Assembly: GCF_000316605.1 (NCBI RefSeq)
Contig: NC_019683.1
Location: 3,766,036-3,830,035, forward strand
Length of the DNA stretch: 64,000 nt
Direction: 5' to 3'
Source of the DNA: [Leptolyngbya] sp. PCC 7376
GTDB lineage: Bacteria > Cyanobacteriota > Cyanobacteriia > Cyanobacteriales > MRBY01
Shown here: positions 35,029 to 44,419 of the stretch, piece by piece
How the letters are laid out: each line of letters begins with the position of its first letter
Numbering within the stretch: the first letter of the stretch is position 1
Made by a program: the position numbers and the translations under genes
The notes under the pieces: generated by a model
Database searches by the model: none
What the model saw: only the letters and a program-made list of their open reading frames with translations
What the model was told of the DNA's origin: nothing

Positions 35029-35763
35029 TTAGTAAGCGCCATTGTTTTTGGGTACCAGCATCACAAAAACGGTTTTGCAGACAATCCACAAATCCATAAA
35101 CCAATGACGGTGATGGACATAGTAGGAGTCCATTCTAACCCTAGTGGCATAAGGAATATCGTTACGACCAGACACTTGCCAGAGACCCGTCAAACCAGGT
35201 CGAATTGTAAGAACCTTATCCATATGGCGGCCGTATTTATAAATTTCGCGAGGCACCAAGGGACGAGGGCCAACAATGCTCATATCGCCAACAAGTACAT
35301 TCCAAAATTGAGGGAATTCGTCGAGGCTAGTAAGGCGTAAAAAATTTCCAATGGCGGTGATGCGAGGGTCTTTTTTTAGTTTAAAATCTTGTTCAAATTC
35401 GGCGCGGAGTTCAGGCGATCGCCGCAACATATCCTCAAGCACTAGATCGGCATTGAGCACCATTGTCCGAAATTTAATACATCCAAAAGGTCTGTAATTC
35501 TTACCGACGCGACGCTGCACATAAAAAACAGGGCCCGGTGAAGAGAGTTTAATAATTAGGGCGAGGGTGAGATAAAGCGGTGAGAGAAAAAGCAGGACGC
35601 CCAGGGAGAAACAAATATCAAAAGTACGTTTGGCAAAGGCACCATTCAAGAGCTTCTGAAGCGCATTGGGATACTCCCGAGCTTCAGGTAGGGCGATCGC
35701 CGAGCCTTGTCTTGCGAGGGCAGTGAGCAGCTTGAGTGCATCAAATTGCCGATAAACTGTCAT
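35029..35763 (-). CDS. Undecaprenyl-phosphate sugar-phosphotransferase (exopolysaccharide initiating)
   Basis: 244 residues. One N-terminal hydrophobic segment (about 52-75, FDICFSLGVLLFLSPLYLTLALIIK) then the WbaP/WcaJ-type catalytic domain: GPVFYVQRRVGKN, KFRTMV, SLDEFPQFWNVLVGDMSIVGPRP and PGLTGLWQVSGRND. Transfers a sugar-1-phosphate to undecaprenyl phosphate, the first step of surface polysaccharide assembly. It follows a family 4 glycosyltransferase on the same strand and probably acts with it. Confidence 0.92.
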   Translation of the reverse strand: MTVYRQFDALKLLTALARQGSAIALPEAREYPNALQKLLNGAFAKRTFDICFSLGVLLFLSPLYLTLALIIKLSSPGPVFYVQRRVGKNYRPFGCIKFRTMVLNADLVLEDMLRRSPELRAEFEQDFKLKKDPRITAIGNFLRLTSLDEFPQFWNVLVGDMSIVGPRPLVPREIYKYGRHMDKVLTIRPGLTGLWQVSGRNDIPYATRVRMDSYYVHHRHWFMDLWIVCKTVFVMLVPKNNGAY

Positions 35764-35859
35764 ATTCGTTTAGAGTCTCCACACACCAGAACTGCCAGAC
35801 TTACATGAGCGAGAGGGGACTGATCCCTGCAAACCGAGAAAGTAAGAGAAATAGACCGA

Positions 35860-36993
35860 TTACTCAGATTTTTCTTGACAGTTGTTTACAAATTCTACAT
35901 AGCTTTGCCAAAAAATGTCAGAGGTAAATCGTTTTGCCTGCTGTAGACAAGCTTCGGCAGAGATTTGGGTTTGGTGCTGCTCAAAGGAATTTACGGCTGC
36001 CACTAATGACTGTGTAGACTGTTCTGAGAAGAGAATACCCGTTCCGAACGAAGAGTTTCGTATGTCACGAACAGTTTCTGTCGCGCCTCCCTGTCCAAAG
36101 GCAATTACAGGGGTTCCGCAAGCTTGGGCTTCAACCAGTACAATCCCGAAATCTTCGCAACCAGCATAAACATAAGCTTTTGCCTCAGACATATATTTTT
36201 CAACGACATCATCGGGTTGTCTCCCAAGGATTTTGATATTTGGTTTAGCGATCGCCCGTAAATATTCCAGCTCCTTGCCACCACCGATCACCACTAAATT
36301 TTTGCCCAGCTCATTAAACGCCTCAACGATTAAAGAGACTTTTTTATAGGGCACCAGCCGAGAAACTGTCACATAAAAATCTTCTTTCTGCTCAACAAAC
36401 GGAAAACGCTCGATATTCACTGGCGGATAAATCACCTCCGCTTCCCGTCGATAGCAACGCCAAATTCGTTGGGCTGTCCATTTTGAGTTGGCAATAAAAT
36501 AATCTACTTGATTTGCGGAAATCACATCCCATTGCCGCAATCGATGCAAAAAATAACGCGCGACAAGTCCTTTAACGCCTTTCCCTAAGCCAGAATTGTT
36601 GAGGTAATCAAAAGTCAAATCCCAGGCATAACGCATTGGTGTGTGGCAATAACAAATATGCAATTGTTGGGGACGGGTGATAACACCTTTCGCGACCGCA
36701 TGGGACGATGACAAGATCACATCGTAATTTTCGAGATTGAGCTGCTCAATGGCAATGGGCATCAGAGGCAAATAATTTTGTAAGCCATATTTCGCGCGAG
36801 GGAACCCTTGGAGAAAGCTGGTGCCAATGTTTCTGTCATAAAGATAGCTTTTAGGATTACTCGACTCAAAATCGATCAGGGCAAATAGATCTGCGTCGAG
36901 ATGTTGCAAAATTTCTTTGACCACTAGCTCAGATCCACCTGTGGCATGGGGAGTCAGCCATTCATGGACAAATGCATAACGGGTCATAGACAT
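35860..36993 (-). CDS. Glycosyltransferase family 4
   Basis: 377 residues, GT-B fold. N-terminal GGSELVVKEI and the GT4 core: VSRLVPYKK, LVVIGGGKELEYLRA and CEDFGIVLVEAQACGTPVIAFGQGGATETV, containing the E-x7-E donor-sugar motif. Transfers a nucleotide-activated sugar in surface polysaccharide synthesis; likely works with the downstream initiating transferase. No membrane segment. Confidence 0.9.
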   Translation of the reverse strand: MSMTRYAFVHEWLTPHATGGSELVVKEILQHLDADLFALIDFESSNPKSYLYDRNIGTSFLQGFPRAKYGLQNYLPLMPIAIEQLNLENYDVILSSSHAVAKGVITRPQQLHICYCHTPMRYAWDLTFDYLNNSGLGKGVKGLVARYFLHRLRQWDVISANQVDYFIANSKWTAQRIWRCYRREAEVIYPPVNIERFPFVEQKEDFYVTVSRLVPYKKVSLIVEAFNELGKNLVVIGGGKELEYLRAIAKPNIKILGRQPDDVVEKYMSEAKAYVYAGCEDFGIVLVEAQACGTPVIAFGQGGATETVRDIRNSSFGTGILFSEQSTQSLVAAVNSFEQHQTQISAEACLQQAKRFTSDIFWQSYVEFVNNCQEKSE

Positions 36994-37104
36994 CCTGTAC
37001 GAAAAAGACTTTGAAATCTTACCCCAGCAGCTGAATCTTTATGGGACGATCCCCAATTTTTAGGTCTGTTTTCGGAGGCAAATTTATAGCCAAAAAAATT
37101 GGGC

Positions 37105-37134
37105 AAAAAAAAACCGTCGCTGGGTTAGGACGGT
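37105..37134 (-). terminator. Terminator of the DUF362 gene
   Basis: Minus strand ACCGTC/GACGGT stem with a 10-nt loop followed by nine T. Confidence 0.75.
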
Positions 37135-37227
37135 CTAGCTTGATAAGCAATCGGAGGGTATTTTTAGATTAGCGCGGGGATCAAGAGCTGAATGTATATT
37201 TTTTAACTTCTTTAGCTTTTTTTAAAC

Positions 37228-38187
37228 CTATTTGTCTGAATAAGACGAAATCGGCTCTTTTATGAATCGAATGTAAAGATGTCTAAAGGTTGATTTCAAG
37301 ATCCTTGGCAAAGCGAAGTCAATAGGCATTAATGCTTCTGGTAGTTTCCAGTCGGCGATCGCCAAAGTTTTTGGCTCTTCGAGGGGAAAATCAATCGCTT
37401 CTGTGGTCGAACAAAGACCTTTTTTCATTGAAAGCGCGACAGTAGGAACAAGCTCTGGGTCAACGCCGAGGATGTCAACCATTGCCCGATCCAATGCAAA
37501 TACATCAGCCGATGCACCCAGCACACCTAAATCTTTGGGTTCACCACCGCTAGGGCCATTACCTTCGTGACCAATAATTCCGTCGATAATAGTTAAATCC
37601 GGGGCGATCGCCTTTGCAGTTTCGATGAGCATATCGGCAAATGTTTCCGGTTCTTTGCCTGCTTCCATGTGCCACCAAGCTTTCATCTTGCCGGGGACAC
37701 AGCCAAATAAATTTTTTACGCCGAGGGTCATGGTGAGCTGAATGTGGGATTTTACCTTCGGCAGATTAATCACGACATCTGCTTCCATTGCTTCCTTGGA
37801 GAGGCGCAGATTTTTGTAATTGTCGCTTTCTGTTTCGTAGCGCTTGCCGTGGAACTCGATGAGGGGAATATTGAGTTCTTCTAGCAGTTCTAAATAGCCA
37901 TTTTGTTTCGCAACACCGTGAGCAGAACCAAACGCCGGACTATCCCCAATAAAAGGTTTACCGCCTGCATCCATCACCATTTGCGCGACGCAATAGACGA
38001 TTTCTTTGCGAGTCGTACATTCTTTTGTGGGGCGAGCACCCGTCAGCATATTGGGCTTGAGGAGAACGCGATCGCCTGGTTTCACAAAAGCCGCCATACC
38101 ACCTAAAGGCTCCAACAAGGTTTCTAGGGACTGACGCAACTGGTCAAGCTCATAGGATTTGGCGGCAATTAGGCTAACACTGCTCAT
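37228..38187 (-). CDS. DUF362 domain-containing protein
   Basis: 319 residues. Contains the DUF362 core: VLLKPNML, PFIGDSPAFGS, VVINLPKVKSHIQLTMTLGVKNLFGCVPG and LTIIDGIIGHEGNGPSGGEPKDLGVL. No ferredoxin-like Cys cluster follows, unlike longer relatives. The enzymatic role is unknown. It ends with its own terminator and faces away from the flv operon. Confidence 0.85.
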   Translation of the reverse strand: MSSVSLIAAKSYELDQLRQSLETLLEPLGGMAAFVKPGDRVLLKPNMLTGARPTKECTTRKEIVYCVAQMVMDAGGKPFIGDSPAFGSAHGVAKQNGYLELLEELNIPLIEFHGKRYETESDNYKNLRLSKEAMEADVVINLPKVKSHIQLTMTLGVKNLFGCVPGKMKAWWHMEAGKEPETFADMLIETAKAIAPDLTIIDGIIGHEGNGPSGGEPKDLGVLGASADVFALDRAMVDILGVDPELVPTVALSMKKGLCSTTEAIDFPLEEPKTLAIADWKLPEALMPIDFALPRILKSTFRHLYIRFIKEPISSYSDK

Positions 38188-38267
38188 GGGAAAAAGATCA
38201 AAATATCTTTATATAGCGTAACGCAGTCGACCTGAAAAAGCTTGATACATATGGGGATCACCGATTT

Positions 38268-38303
38268 TATTTGCTGAAGGTTAACTCATCCTTATTACCC
38301 ACA
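38268..38303 (-). pseudogene. Remnant of a livM/natC 3' end
   Basis: The minus strand encodes GNKDELTFSK-stop, nearly the same as the C-terminus of the permease at 43157-44299 (GNKDELTLGK-stop). About 30 of 36 bases agree with 43157-43193, and most differences are at synonymous positions. Nothing upstream continues the homology. It marks the left flank of the flv operon. Confidence 0.65.
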
Positions 38304-38437
38304 GTTTTTCAGATCGTCATGGCATAAAAGGCCTCAAAACCATCGAAATTTGGAAGAGCAATATGGCTTGATCGTAAGTGCTTGAGAGTCGCAGTAGATG
38401 GAGTGATCGCCCCTACCAAAACATCAATCAAACTTTT

Positions 38438-38475
38438 AGTTAAATTAATAAAGTATAAGTTCAACTAATTAAACT
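38438..38475. promoter_or_regulatory. AT-rich inverted repeat upstream of flv4
   Basis: AGTTAAATTA (38438-38447) and TAATTAAACT (38466-38475) form a near-perfect inverted repeat about 100 bp before the flavodiiron start. LysR-type regulators such as NdhR/CcmR control this operon in Synechocystis, so a binding site is plausible. Not demonstrated. Confidence 0.3.
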
Positions 38476-38572
38476 GGTTGACGATTAGTATTTTACACTT
38501 CCGTGAAACCAAGTCATCATAGGGGTCATAGAGATTTATGTGATGTTTTAACTAATCTTGGAGAGAGACCCA

Positions 38573-40300
38573 ATGGTTACTCTAGTTCAGTCCACTCAAG
38601 AAAAAAACCGCCAACGTTTAACGATACAAACTGCCGAGCTTGCTGAGAATACAACAGCTATTCGTTCTTTGGATTGGGATCGCGATCGCTTTGATATTGA
38701 GTTCGGGCTACGCAACGGCACAACTTACAATTCTTTTCTAATTCGCGGCGACAAGACCGCTCTCGTCGATACATCCCACCGCAAGTTTGAGCAGCTCTAT
38801 TTAGAAGCGTTGGCTGGGCTAGTTGACATCAAAACCATTGATTATCTAGTCGTTAGCCACACAGAACCTGACCATAGTGCGCTCATCGCAGATTTATTGG
38901 TTATTGCGCCACATATCGTTATTGTCGGGGCGAAAGTGGCGATCAAGTTTCTAGAAAATATGGTGCATTATCCCTTTGAGTCGCAAATCGTTAAAAGTGG
39001 CGATCTCCTCGATTTAGGGAAAGGCCATGAGTTGGAATTTGTGTCAGCGCCCAACCTCCATTGGCCGGATACCATCTTTAGTTTTGACCATGGCACAGGC
39101 ATTCTATACACCTGCGATGTGTTTGGGATGCATTACTGTGATGACCAAATTTACGACACAAATCCTCAGATTTTAGAAGCCGATTTTCGGTATTACTATG
39201 ATTGTCTGATGGCTCCCAATGCCCGCTCAGTATTGGCTGCGCTCAAACGGATTGCCAAATTAGATATTAAGTTGGTCGCCACTGGCCATGGCCCATTACT
39301 CAAAGAATCGATTCCCCACTGGCTGGAGCAATACCAGTCTTGGAGTGCAGCCCAAACGAAAACCGATACTTTTGTCGCGTTATTTTATTGCCAAGATTAT
39401 GGCCACAGTGACCACCTCGCCCGGGCGATCGCCCACGGTGTGAATCGCAATGGGGTACAGGTTGAATTAATCGATTTACAGCAAACTTCTCCCCAAGAAT
39501 TACGGGAATGGGTGGAAGCGGCTAAAGGTTTAATTGTCGGGATGCCGCCTCAATCCTGTCCCATTTCCCAGACGGCGCTAAGTACGGTTTTAGCCGCAGC
39601 TCATAAAAAACAAGCGGTTGGTTTATTTGAAACAGGCGGTAGTGAAGATGAACCGATTTATCCGCTGCGCAACAAGTTCCGGGATATTGGACTCACGGAA
39701 GCCTTTCCGCCTATCTCGGTAAAAGAAGCTCCCCAAGCAGCAATGGATCAGCTGTGTGATGAGGCAGGCACAGATATGGGGCAATGGCTCACTCGCGATC
39801 GCACTCAAAAGAAAATTCAGGCAATCGATGCCACTTTGGAGCAAGCCCTTGGACGTATTAGCACCGGTCTTTATTTGATTACCGCGAAAAAAGGCGACCT
39901 CAGTAGTGCGATGTTGGCCTCTTGGGTGACCCAAGCCAGTGGCAGCCCCCTCGGGGTGGCGATCGCCGTCGCTAAAGACCGTGCCATCGAATCATTTATG
40001 CAGGGCGGCGATCGCTTTGTGCTCAATGTTCTCGAAGAAAGCAATTATCAACCTCTGATGAAACATTTCCTCAAGCGGTTTCCACCGGGCGGTGATCGCT
40101 TTGCCGGAGTAAAAACCTATCCCGCCAGCAATGGTTGTCCTATCCTTGCCGATGCTCTGGCCTACATCGAATGTGAAGTCTCTAGCCGCATGGATTGTTG
40201 TGATCACTGGGTCATTTACAGCACCGTCCACACCGGACGCGTCGCCGATGTCCATGGTCTGACCGCCGTTCACCACCGCAAACTGGGTAGTCATTACTAA
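38573..40300 (+). CDS. flv4: Diflavin flavoprotein, Flv4-like flavodiiron protein
   Basis: 575 residues: metallo-beta-lactamase-like diiron domain, flavodoxin-like domain, then the flavin-reductase domain peculiar to photosynthetic FDPs. The diiron ligands are canonical: SHTEPDH (His96, Glu98, Asp100, His101), NLHWPD (His163), TCDVFG (Asp182) and TGHGPLL. Canonical ligands plus gene order identify the Flv4 side of an Flv2/Flv4 heterodimer, which accepts PSII-side electrons and protects PSII under low CO2 and high light. Start at 38573 has a GGAGAGAGACC ribosome-binding site. Confidence 0.88.
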   Translation: MVTLVQSTQEKNRQRLTIQTAELAENTTAIRSLDWDRDRFDIEFGLRNGTTYNSFLIRGDKTALVDTSHRKFEQLYLEALAGLVDIKTIDYLVVSHTEPDHSALIADLLVIAPHIVIVGAKVAIKFLENMVHYPFESQIVKSGDLLDLGKGHELEFVSAPNLHWPDTIFSFDHGTGILYTCDVFGMHYCDDQIYDTNPQILEADFRYYYDCLMAPNARSVLAALKRIAKLDIKLVATGHGPLLKESIPHWLEQYQSWSAAQTKTDTFVALFYCQDYGHSDHLARAIAHGVNRNGVQVELIDLQQTSPQELREWVEAAKGLIVGMPPQSCPISQTALSTVLAAAHKKQAVGLFETGGSEDEPIYPLRNKFRDIGLTEAFPPISVKEAPQAAMDQLCDEAGTDMGQWLTRDRTQKKIQAIDATLEQALGRISTGLYLITAKKGDLSSAMLASWVTQASGSPLGVAIAVAKDRAIESFMQGGDRFVLNVLEESNYQPLMKHFLKRFPPGGDRFAGVKTYPASNGCPILADALAYIECEVSSRMDCCDHWVIYSTVHTGRVADVHGLTAVHHRKLGSHY

Positions 40301-40363
40301 ATTTTTAAGACGCCGTCTACAAACAACCGCCCCGCTAAACCTTCTAGGAGAATCTTTTTCGCC

Positions 40364-40876
40364 ATGCAACAAACCATTAATCCCCCCAAAACCCGACAAC
40401 AACCGCCTATTTCTTTGTACGAAATTAACCGTGGTCGCATCGTCCGTCTCCTAGAATCTGTGCAGGATCTGATCGTGGTGTCCCTGTGCATCGGGTTATT
40501 TAGCTTTATGGTGTTGCAGATGCGGGACATGTTTCTCTCAATGTTGCCACCTGTGCATTTCCATATGGTCACAGCGGATATTTTGTTTCTGCTGATTTTG
40601 GTGGAATTATTTCGGCTACTGATTATTTATCTCCAAGAACAACGTATTTCGATTGGGGTGGCAGTAGAAGTTTCTATCGTTTCAGTGTTGCGGGAAATTA
40701 TTGTCAGTGGCGTGCTAGAAACCGATTGGACAAAGATTTTGGCAGCCTGTGCTTTTTTGATTGTGTTGGGAGTTCTGCTGGTTGTGCGGGTTTGGATTCC
40801 GCCAACGTTTGAAGGCATTGACCCCGAAAAAGCGATTAGTAAACGTCATTCCCAATCAGTTTCAGAAAAAGGGTAA
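40364..40876 (+). CDS. PsiE-family membrane protein, Sll0218-like
   Basis: 170-residue polytopic protein with four hydrophobic segments (LIVVSLCIGLFSFMVLQM, ADILFLLILVELFRLLIIYL, a helix after EVSIVSVLREIIVSGVL, and AACAFLIVLGVLLVVRVW). It matches the phosphate-starvation-inducible PsiE family. Its place between two flavodiiron genes is the Synechocystis flv4-sll0218-flv2 order, in which Sll0218 is a thylakoid protein needed for PSII assembly or stability. Confidence 0.8.
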   Translation: MQQTINPPKTRQQPPISLYEINRGRIVRLLESVQDLIVVSLCIGLFSFMVLQMRDMFLSMLPPVHFHMVTADILFLLILVELFRLLIIYLQEQRISIGVAVEVSIVSVLREIIVSGVLETDWTKILAACAFLIVLGVLLVVRVWIPPTFEGIDPEKAISKRHSQSVSEKG

Positions 40877-40890
40877 TACCGAGTCATTCT

Positions 40891-41141
40891 GAGGGATCGT
40901 TCACGAACGACCCCTACGGCAGAAACCACGAATGTAGGGGCGTCATCGAGATATGCCCACCAAGGTATTGAACCTAAGAAAAGGTTAGTAATGTAGGGGC
41001 GTCATCGAGATATGCCCACCAAGGTATCGAACCTAAGAAAAGGTTAGTACTGAATCCTTCTGAAGGGTCGTTCGCGAACGACCCCTACAACCAATAGAAA
41101 CCTGAAATGTAGGGGCGTCATCGAGATGCGCCCACCAAGGT
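40891..41141. repeat. Composite intergenic repeats inside the flv operon
   Basis: Two copies of a 59-bp unit (40932-40990 and 40991-41049) beginning ATGTAGGGGCGTCATCGAGA, plus a third partial copy at 41107-41141. Two palindromes of the type GGGTCGTTCGCGAACGACCC (41065-41084; a less perfect copy near 40893-40913) flank them. Their modular layout looks like a family of small mobile palindromes. They separate the second and third genes of the operon and could act as mRNA stabilisers or attenuators. Confidence 0.75.
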
Positions 41142-41260
41142 TGTCGTCACATTTTTTGAAAGAACCCCTTCCGGACTTCGACCACCTTCCCCAAGGAAGG
41201 ATACCGATCCCACATTGTTTACCAATTTATTCGTCACCAGTTTTTGTGAGGTTATTTTCC

Positions 41261-42988
41261 ATGTCTATGGCCACTGCAACCATGAGTCCTACTCGCCCCA
41301 AAGATGTTCAAACTGTCGAGATTGCGCCCAATACGTTGATGTTGCGATCGCGCACTTGGGATCGTTTGAAGTTTGAAATTGAATATGCTCGCCAACAGGG
41401 AACGACGGCAAATTCATTTCTAATTCGGGGCGATCGCCAAGTATTGATTGATCCACCGGGAGAATCGTTTACCGATATTTATCTGGAAGCTTTAGAAGAA
41501 CATCTGGATTTGAGTACGTTGGATTACGTGATTTTGAGTCACGTCAACGCCAATCGACTGGTGACATTGGAAGCCCTTTTAGAAAAAGCACCCCAGGCGA
41601 CAGTAGTCTGTTCTCATCTGGGAGCCAATACTTTTCGGATGGCTTTTCCTCAATGGGGCGATCGCGTCCAGATTGTACGGGGAGAATCGAAGTTAGAGAT
41701 TTACTCAGATCAATCTTTAGTGTTAACAACAGTGCCCACACCCCGCTGGATTGATGGTATTTGCACCTATGATCCGACGACGAAAATTTTGTACACCGAT
41801 AAGTTTTTTGGGGCGCATGTGTGCAGTGATGCAGCCTTCGATGAAGACTGGCGAGCTTTGGATGACGATCGCCGCTATTACTTCGACTGTCTCCATGCCC
41901 CCCAGAGCAAACTGGTGGAAAAGGCACTCGATAAACTCGAAACATTTCCCGCCCAAACCTATGCTCCCGGCCATGGCCCCTTGGTGCGCTACAGTTTGAG
42001 CCGCTTTACCTACGACTATCGCCAATGGTGTCAGCAGCAAAAATCGAAGAAATTAACGGTGGCATTATTCTACGCATCGGCCTATGGCAATACCGCTGTA
42101 CTGGCACGGGCGATCGCCCAAAGTTTGGTGGATGAAGGAATTTCCGTTCAGACGGTCAATTGCGAAATTGCAGAACCTGAAGACATTACCGCTGCTATTG
42201 AAGCCTGCGATGGTTTTTTGATTGGTTCCCCAACGCTCGGTGGTCATGCCCCCACCCAGATTCAGACAGCTTTAGGGATTATTCTTGCGGCGGCGACACC
42301 GACAAAATTAGCTGGCGTTTTCGGTTCCTACGGCTGGAGTGGTGAGGCGATTGGTTTCCTCGAAAATAAACTCCGGGATGCTAACTATCGTTTTGGCTTT
42401 GACGCTATTCGCGTGAAATTCACCCCCAATGCAGCAGTACTTGAAACCTGTCGTGAGTCTGCCCAGCAATTTGCTCAAACTCTCAAAACCAATAAGCAGC
42501 TCCGCACTCCCAAACTCCACCGCAAAAAAATTCAAGGGGATCGCACCGTTCAAGCTGTTGAAAGAATTGTTGGTTCCTTGTGCGTTGTCACAACTTGCGA
42601 TGGCGACACTCATAGAGGTGTGTTGTCTTCCTCCGTTTCCCAAGCGAGTTTTAGTCCACCGGGATTAGTCATTGCCATTGGTGCAGGTCAAAACGCGGAT
42701 CTCATGATGCGTCAGGGCGATAAATTTACCCTCAATATTCTTAAAGAAGGCCGTAATGTCCGCCGTTATTTTTTCCACCACAGCATCATTGACGACAATC
42801 CTTTCGAGTCTTTACCTACGACCATTGGCGAAAACGGCTGCCTCATTCTCCAAGATGCTCTGTCCTATCTTGAATGCACCGTTCAACAACAAATGCCCTG
42901 CGGCGATCGCCACCTCATCTATGCCACCGTTGATCGCGGTCAGGTCTTAGAAACCAGTGGCTTAACAGCGATAGAACATTTTAACTAA
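41261..42988 (+). CDS. flv2: Diflavin flavoprotein, Flv2-like (non-canonical diiron site)
   Basis: 575 residues from the ATG at 41261 (the upstream open frame runs back into the repeats). Same three-domain plan as the Flv4 partner. The diiron ligands are degenerate: SHVNANR replaces H-x-E-x-D-H, and PTPRWID has Arg for the ligand His, as in Synechocystis Flv1/Flv2. The flavodoxin and flavin-reductase domains look intact. It should act only as a heterodimer with the Flv4-like protein. Confidence 0.87.
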   Translation: MSMATATMSPTRPKDVQTVEIAPNTLMLRSRTWDRLKFEIEYARQQGTTANSFLIRGDRQVLIDPPGESFTDIYLEALEEHLDLSTLDYVILSHVNANRLVTLEALLEKAPQATVVCSHLGANTFRMAFPQWGDRVQIVRGESKLEIYSDQSLVLTTVPTPRWIDGICTYDPTTKILYTDKFFGAHVCSDAAFDEDWRALDDDRRYYFDCLHAPQSKLVEKALDKLETFPAQTYAPGHGPLVRYSLSRFTYDYRQWCQQQKSKKLTVALFYASAYGNTAVLARAIAQSLVDEGISVQTVNCEIAEPEDITAAIEACDGFLIGSPTLGGHAPTQIQTALGIILAAATPTKLAGVFGSYGWSGEAIGFLENKLRDANYRFGFDAIRVKFTPNAAVLETCRESAQQFAQTLKTNKQLRTPKLHRKKIQGDRTVQAVERIVGSLCVVTTCDGDTHRGVLSSSVSQASFSPPGLVIAIGAGQNADLMMRQGDKFTLNILKEGRNVRRYFFHHSIIDDNPFESLPTTIGENGCLILQDALSYLECTVQQQMPCGDRHLIYATVDRGQVLETSGLTAIEHFN

Positions 42989-43066
42989 GCTGTATCGCGG
43001 GGAAAATGATCCTCATCTTCCCCACTAATTTTGTTGTGTGATTGTTTGAATTTAGCCTGAGACATA

Positions 43067-43102
43067 GGATCCCCCTAAATCCGCCTTTGTAAGGGGGACT
43101 TG
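43067..43102. repeat. Interspersed palindromic repeat (GGATCCCCCTAAATCC type)
   Basis: GGATCCCCCTAAATCCGCC...TAAGGGGGACTT; the CCCCCT and AGGGGG arms pair. A close relative is at 63723-63756. Such elements are widely scattered in cyanobacterial genomes. Confidence 0.6.
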
Positions 43103-43156
43103 AGCTTTTCAGTTACCTCATAGCCATGTGAAACGACTATAACCGCGACCTTTTTC

Positions 43157-44299
43157 TTACTTGCCGAGGGTTAACTCGTCTTTATTACCCAAAAGTCCTT
43201 GGGGTCGCCACACCATCAGTAGCATCAGGATTAGACCGATCACCATAATTCGTAATGCGCCCAAACGAGCATCATCGACAAGGTTTAGCTGAGGCAAAAC
43301 AAATCGGGTGATGGAATCGTAGGCAAAGAAAATTAGTGAGCCGATTAATGTGCCGGGGTTTGTGCCAGCTCCGCCCAAAACAACGATTGTCCAAGCATTA
43401 AAGGTAACGAGGGGGTCAAAGTTCGAGGGGTAAACATTCGTTAGCTGCCAGGCGTAGAATGAACCCGCAGATCCGGCGATCGCCCCACCGAGCATAAAAG
43501 ATTGAAGCTTGTACCAAAAAACATTTTTTCCGAGGGCACGAGGAATCTCTTCATCTTCACGGATAGACTTCAGGACACGACCCCAAGGAGAATGCACCAA
43601 ATATTCCAGTCCCGCATAAACCAATGCCAAGGCCACAAGGGAAATTAACATCAGGCCTGCTTTATAGTTGTAATCCTGAAGCGCTACGCAACCATTGATA
43701 AATAGGCTGAGAATAATGCCGCCGCCGATTACGCCCCAAACGCCTGCATCTAAGCCGGATTGACCTTGTTTTTTAAGTCTTTTCCAACGCCAACGAATCC
43801 CCCGCCATAGTTGCCATCCTGCAAATACTGCGATTAAAGTCAGCCATAAAATTAGCGACAGCTTACCGACTTGATTCGGGCGAAATTCTCCCAGCGGTAA
43901 TGGATAGCCCTGCACACCGAAAGCACCACGGGTCAACCATTCTTCGTTGAGGGCAACAAGGCGAATCAATTCTGAAAAACCAATGGTCACAATCGACAGA
44001 TAATCTTCCCGCAATCGTAACGTTGATAGACCAATAAACAAGCCTAGCAATGCGGCGATCGCCGCCCCAGCTAAAAGCGCAAAAATTAAGGGCACACCCT
44101 TTGAAGCGAGCAAAACTGTTGTGTAAGCACCGATGGTCATAAAAGCCACATGACCAAAATTAATTAGTCCAGTGAAGCCCCATTGGAGATTGAGGCCAAG
44201 ACAAAAAATCGCGTAGGTTGCTGCGGAGATGGTGAGATAAACGAGATAGCCGACCATGAGTGCTCGAAATAAAGTACGAAAAAAAGGGACATCCCCCAA
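43157..44299 (-). CDS. Branched-chain/neutral amino acid ABC permease, LivM family (NatC-like)
   Basis: 380 residues with about 9-10 helices. LivM signature: CLGLNLQWGFTGLINFGHVAFMTIGAYTTVLLA and LRLREDYLSIVTIGFSELIRL, with NEEWLTRGAFGV and the EAA-like SIREDEEIPRALGKN. An extra loop of about 60 residues (KLSLILW to GVWGVIGGG) is present, common in cyanobacterial NatC. Plasma-membrane partner of NatB-type binding proteins. Its last 13 codons are repeated upstream of the flv operon. Confidence 0.88.
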   Translation of the reverse strand: MGDVPFFRTLFRALMVGYLVYLTISAATYAIFCLGLNLQWGFTGLINFGHVAFMTIGAYTTVLLASKGVPLIFALLAGAAIAALLGLFIGLSTLRLREDYLSIVTIGFSELIRLVALNEEWLTRGAFGVQGYPLPLGEFRPNQVGKLSLILWLTLIAVFAGWQLWRGIRWRWKRLKKQGQSGLDAGVWGVIGGGIILSLFINGCVALQDYNYKAGLMLISLVALALVYAGLEYLVHSPWGRVLKSIREDEEIPRALGKNVFWYKLQSFMLGGAIAGSAGSFYAWQLTNVYPSNFDPLVTFNAWTIVVLGGAGTNPGTLIGSLIFFAYDSITRFVLPQLNLVDDARLGALRIMVIGLILMLLMVWRPQGLLGNKDELTLGK

Positions 44300-44419
44300 G
44301 ACTGCCCCATCTTATACCATTCAATACCGTTGGTTTTGACCATTTTGATTGATTGATTTGTGTTGGTGAAATTAGTGGGCGATCGCCCCAAGTTTTTTAT
44401 TTGACTCCATCGCCATGGC

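Noticed and set aside
40932-41141. 59-bp repeats as a mini CRISPR array
   Set aside because: Copies abut each other with no unique spacers, and they carry palindromes typical of dispersed repeats.
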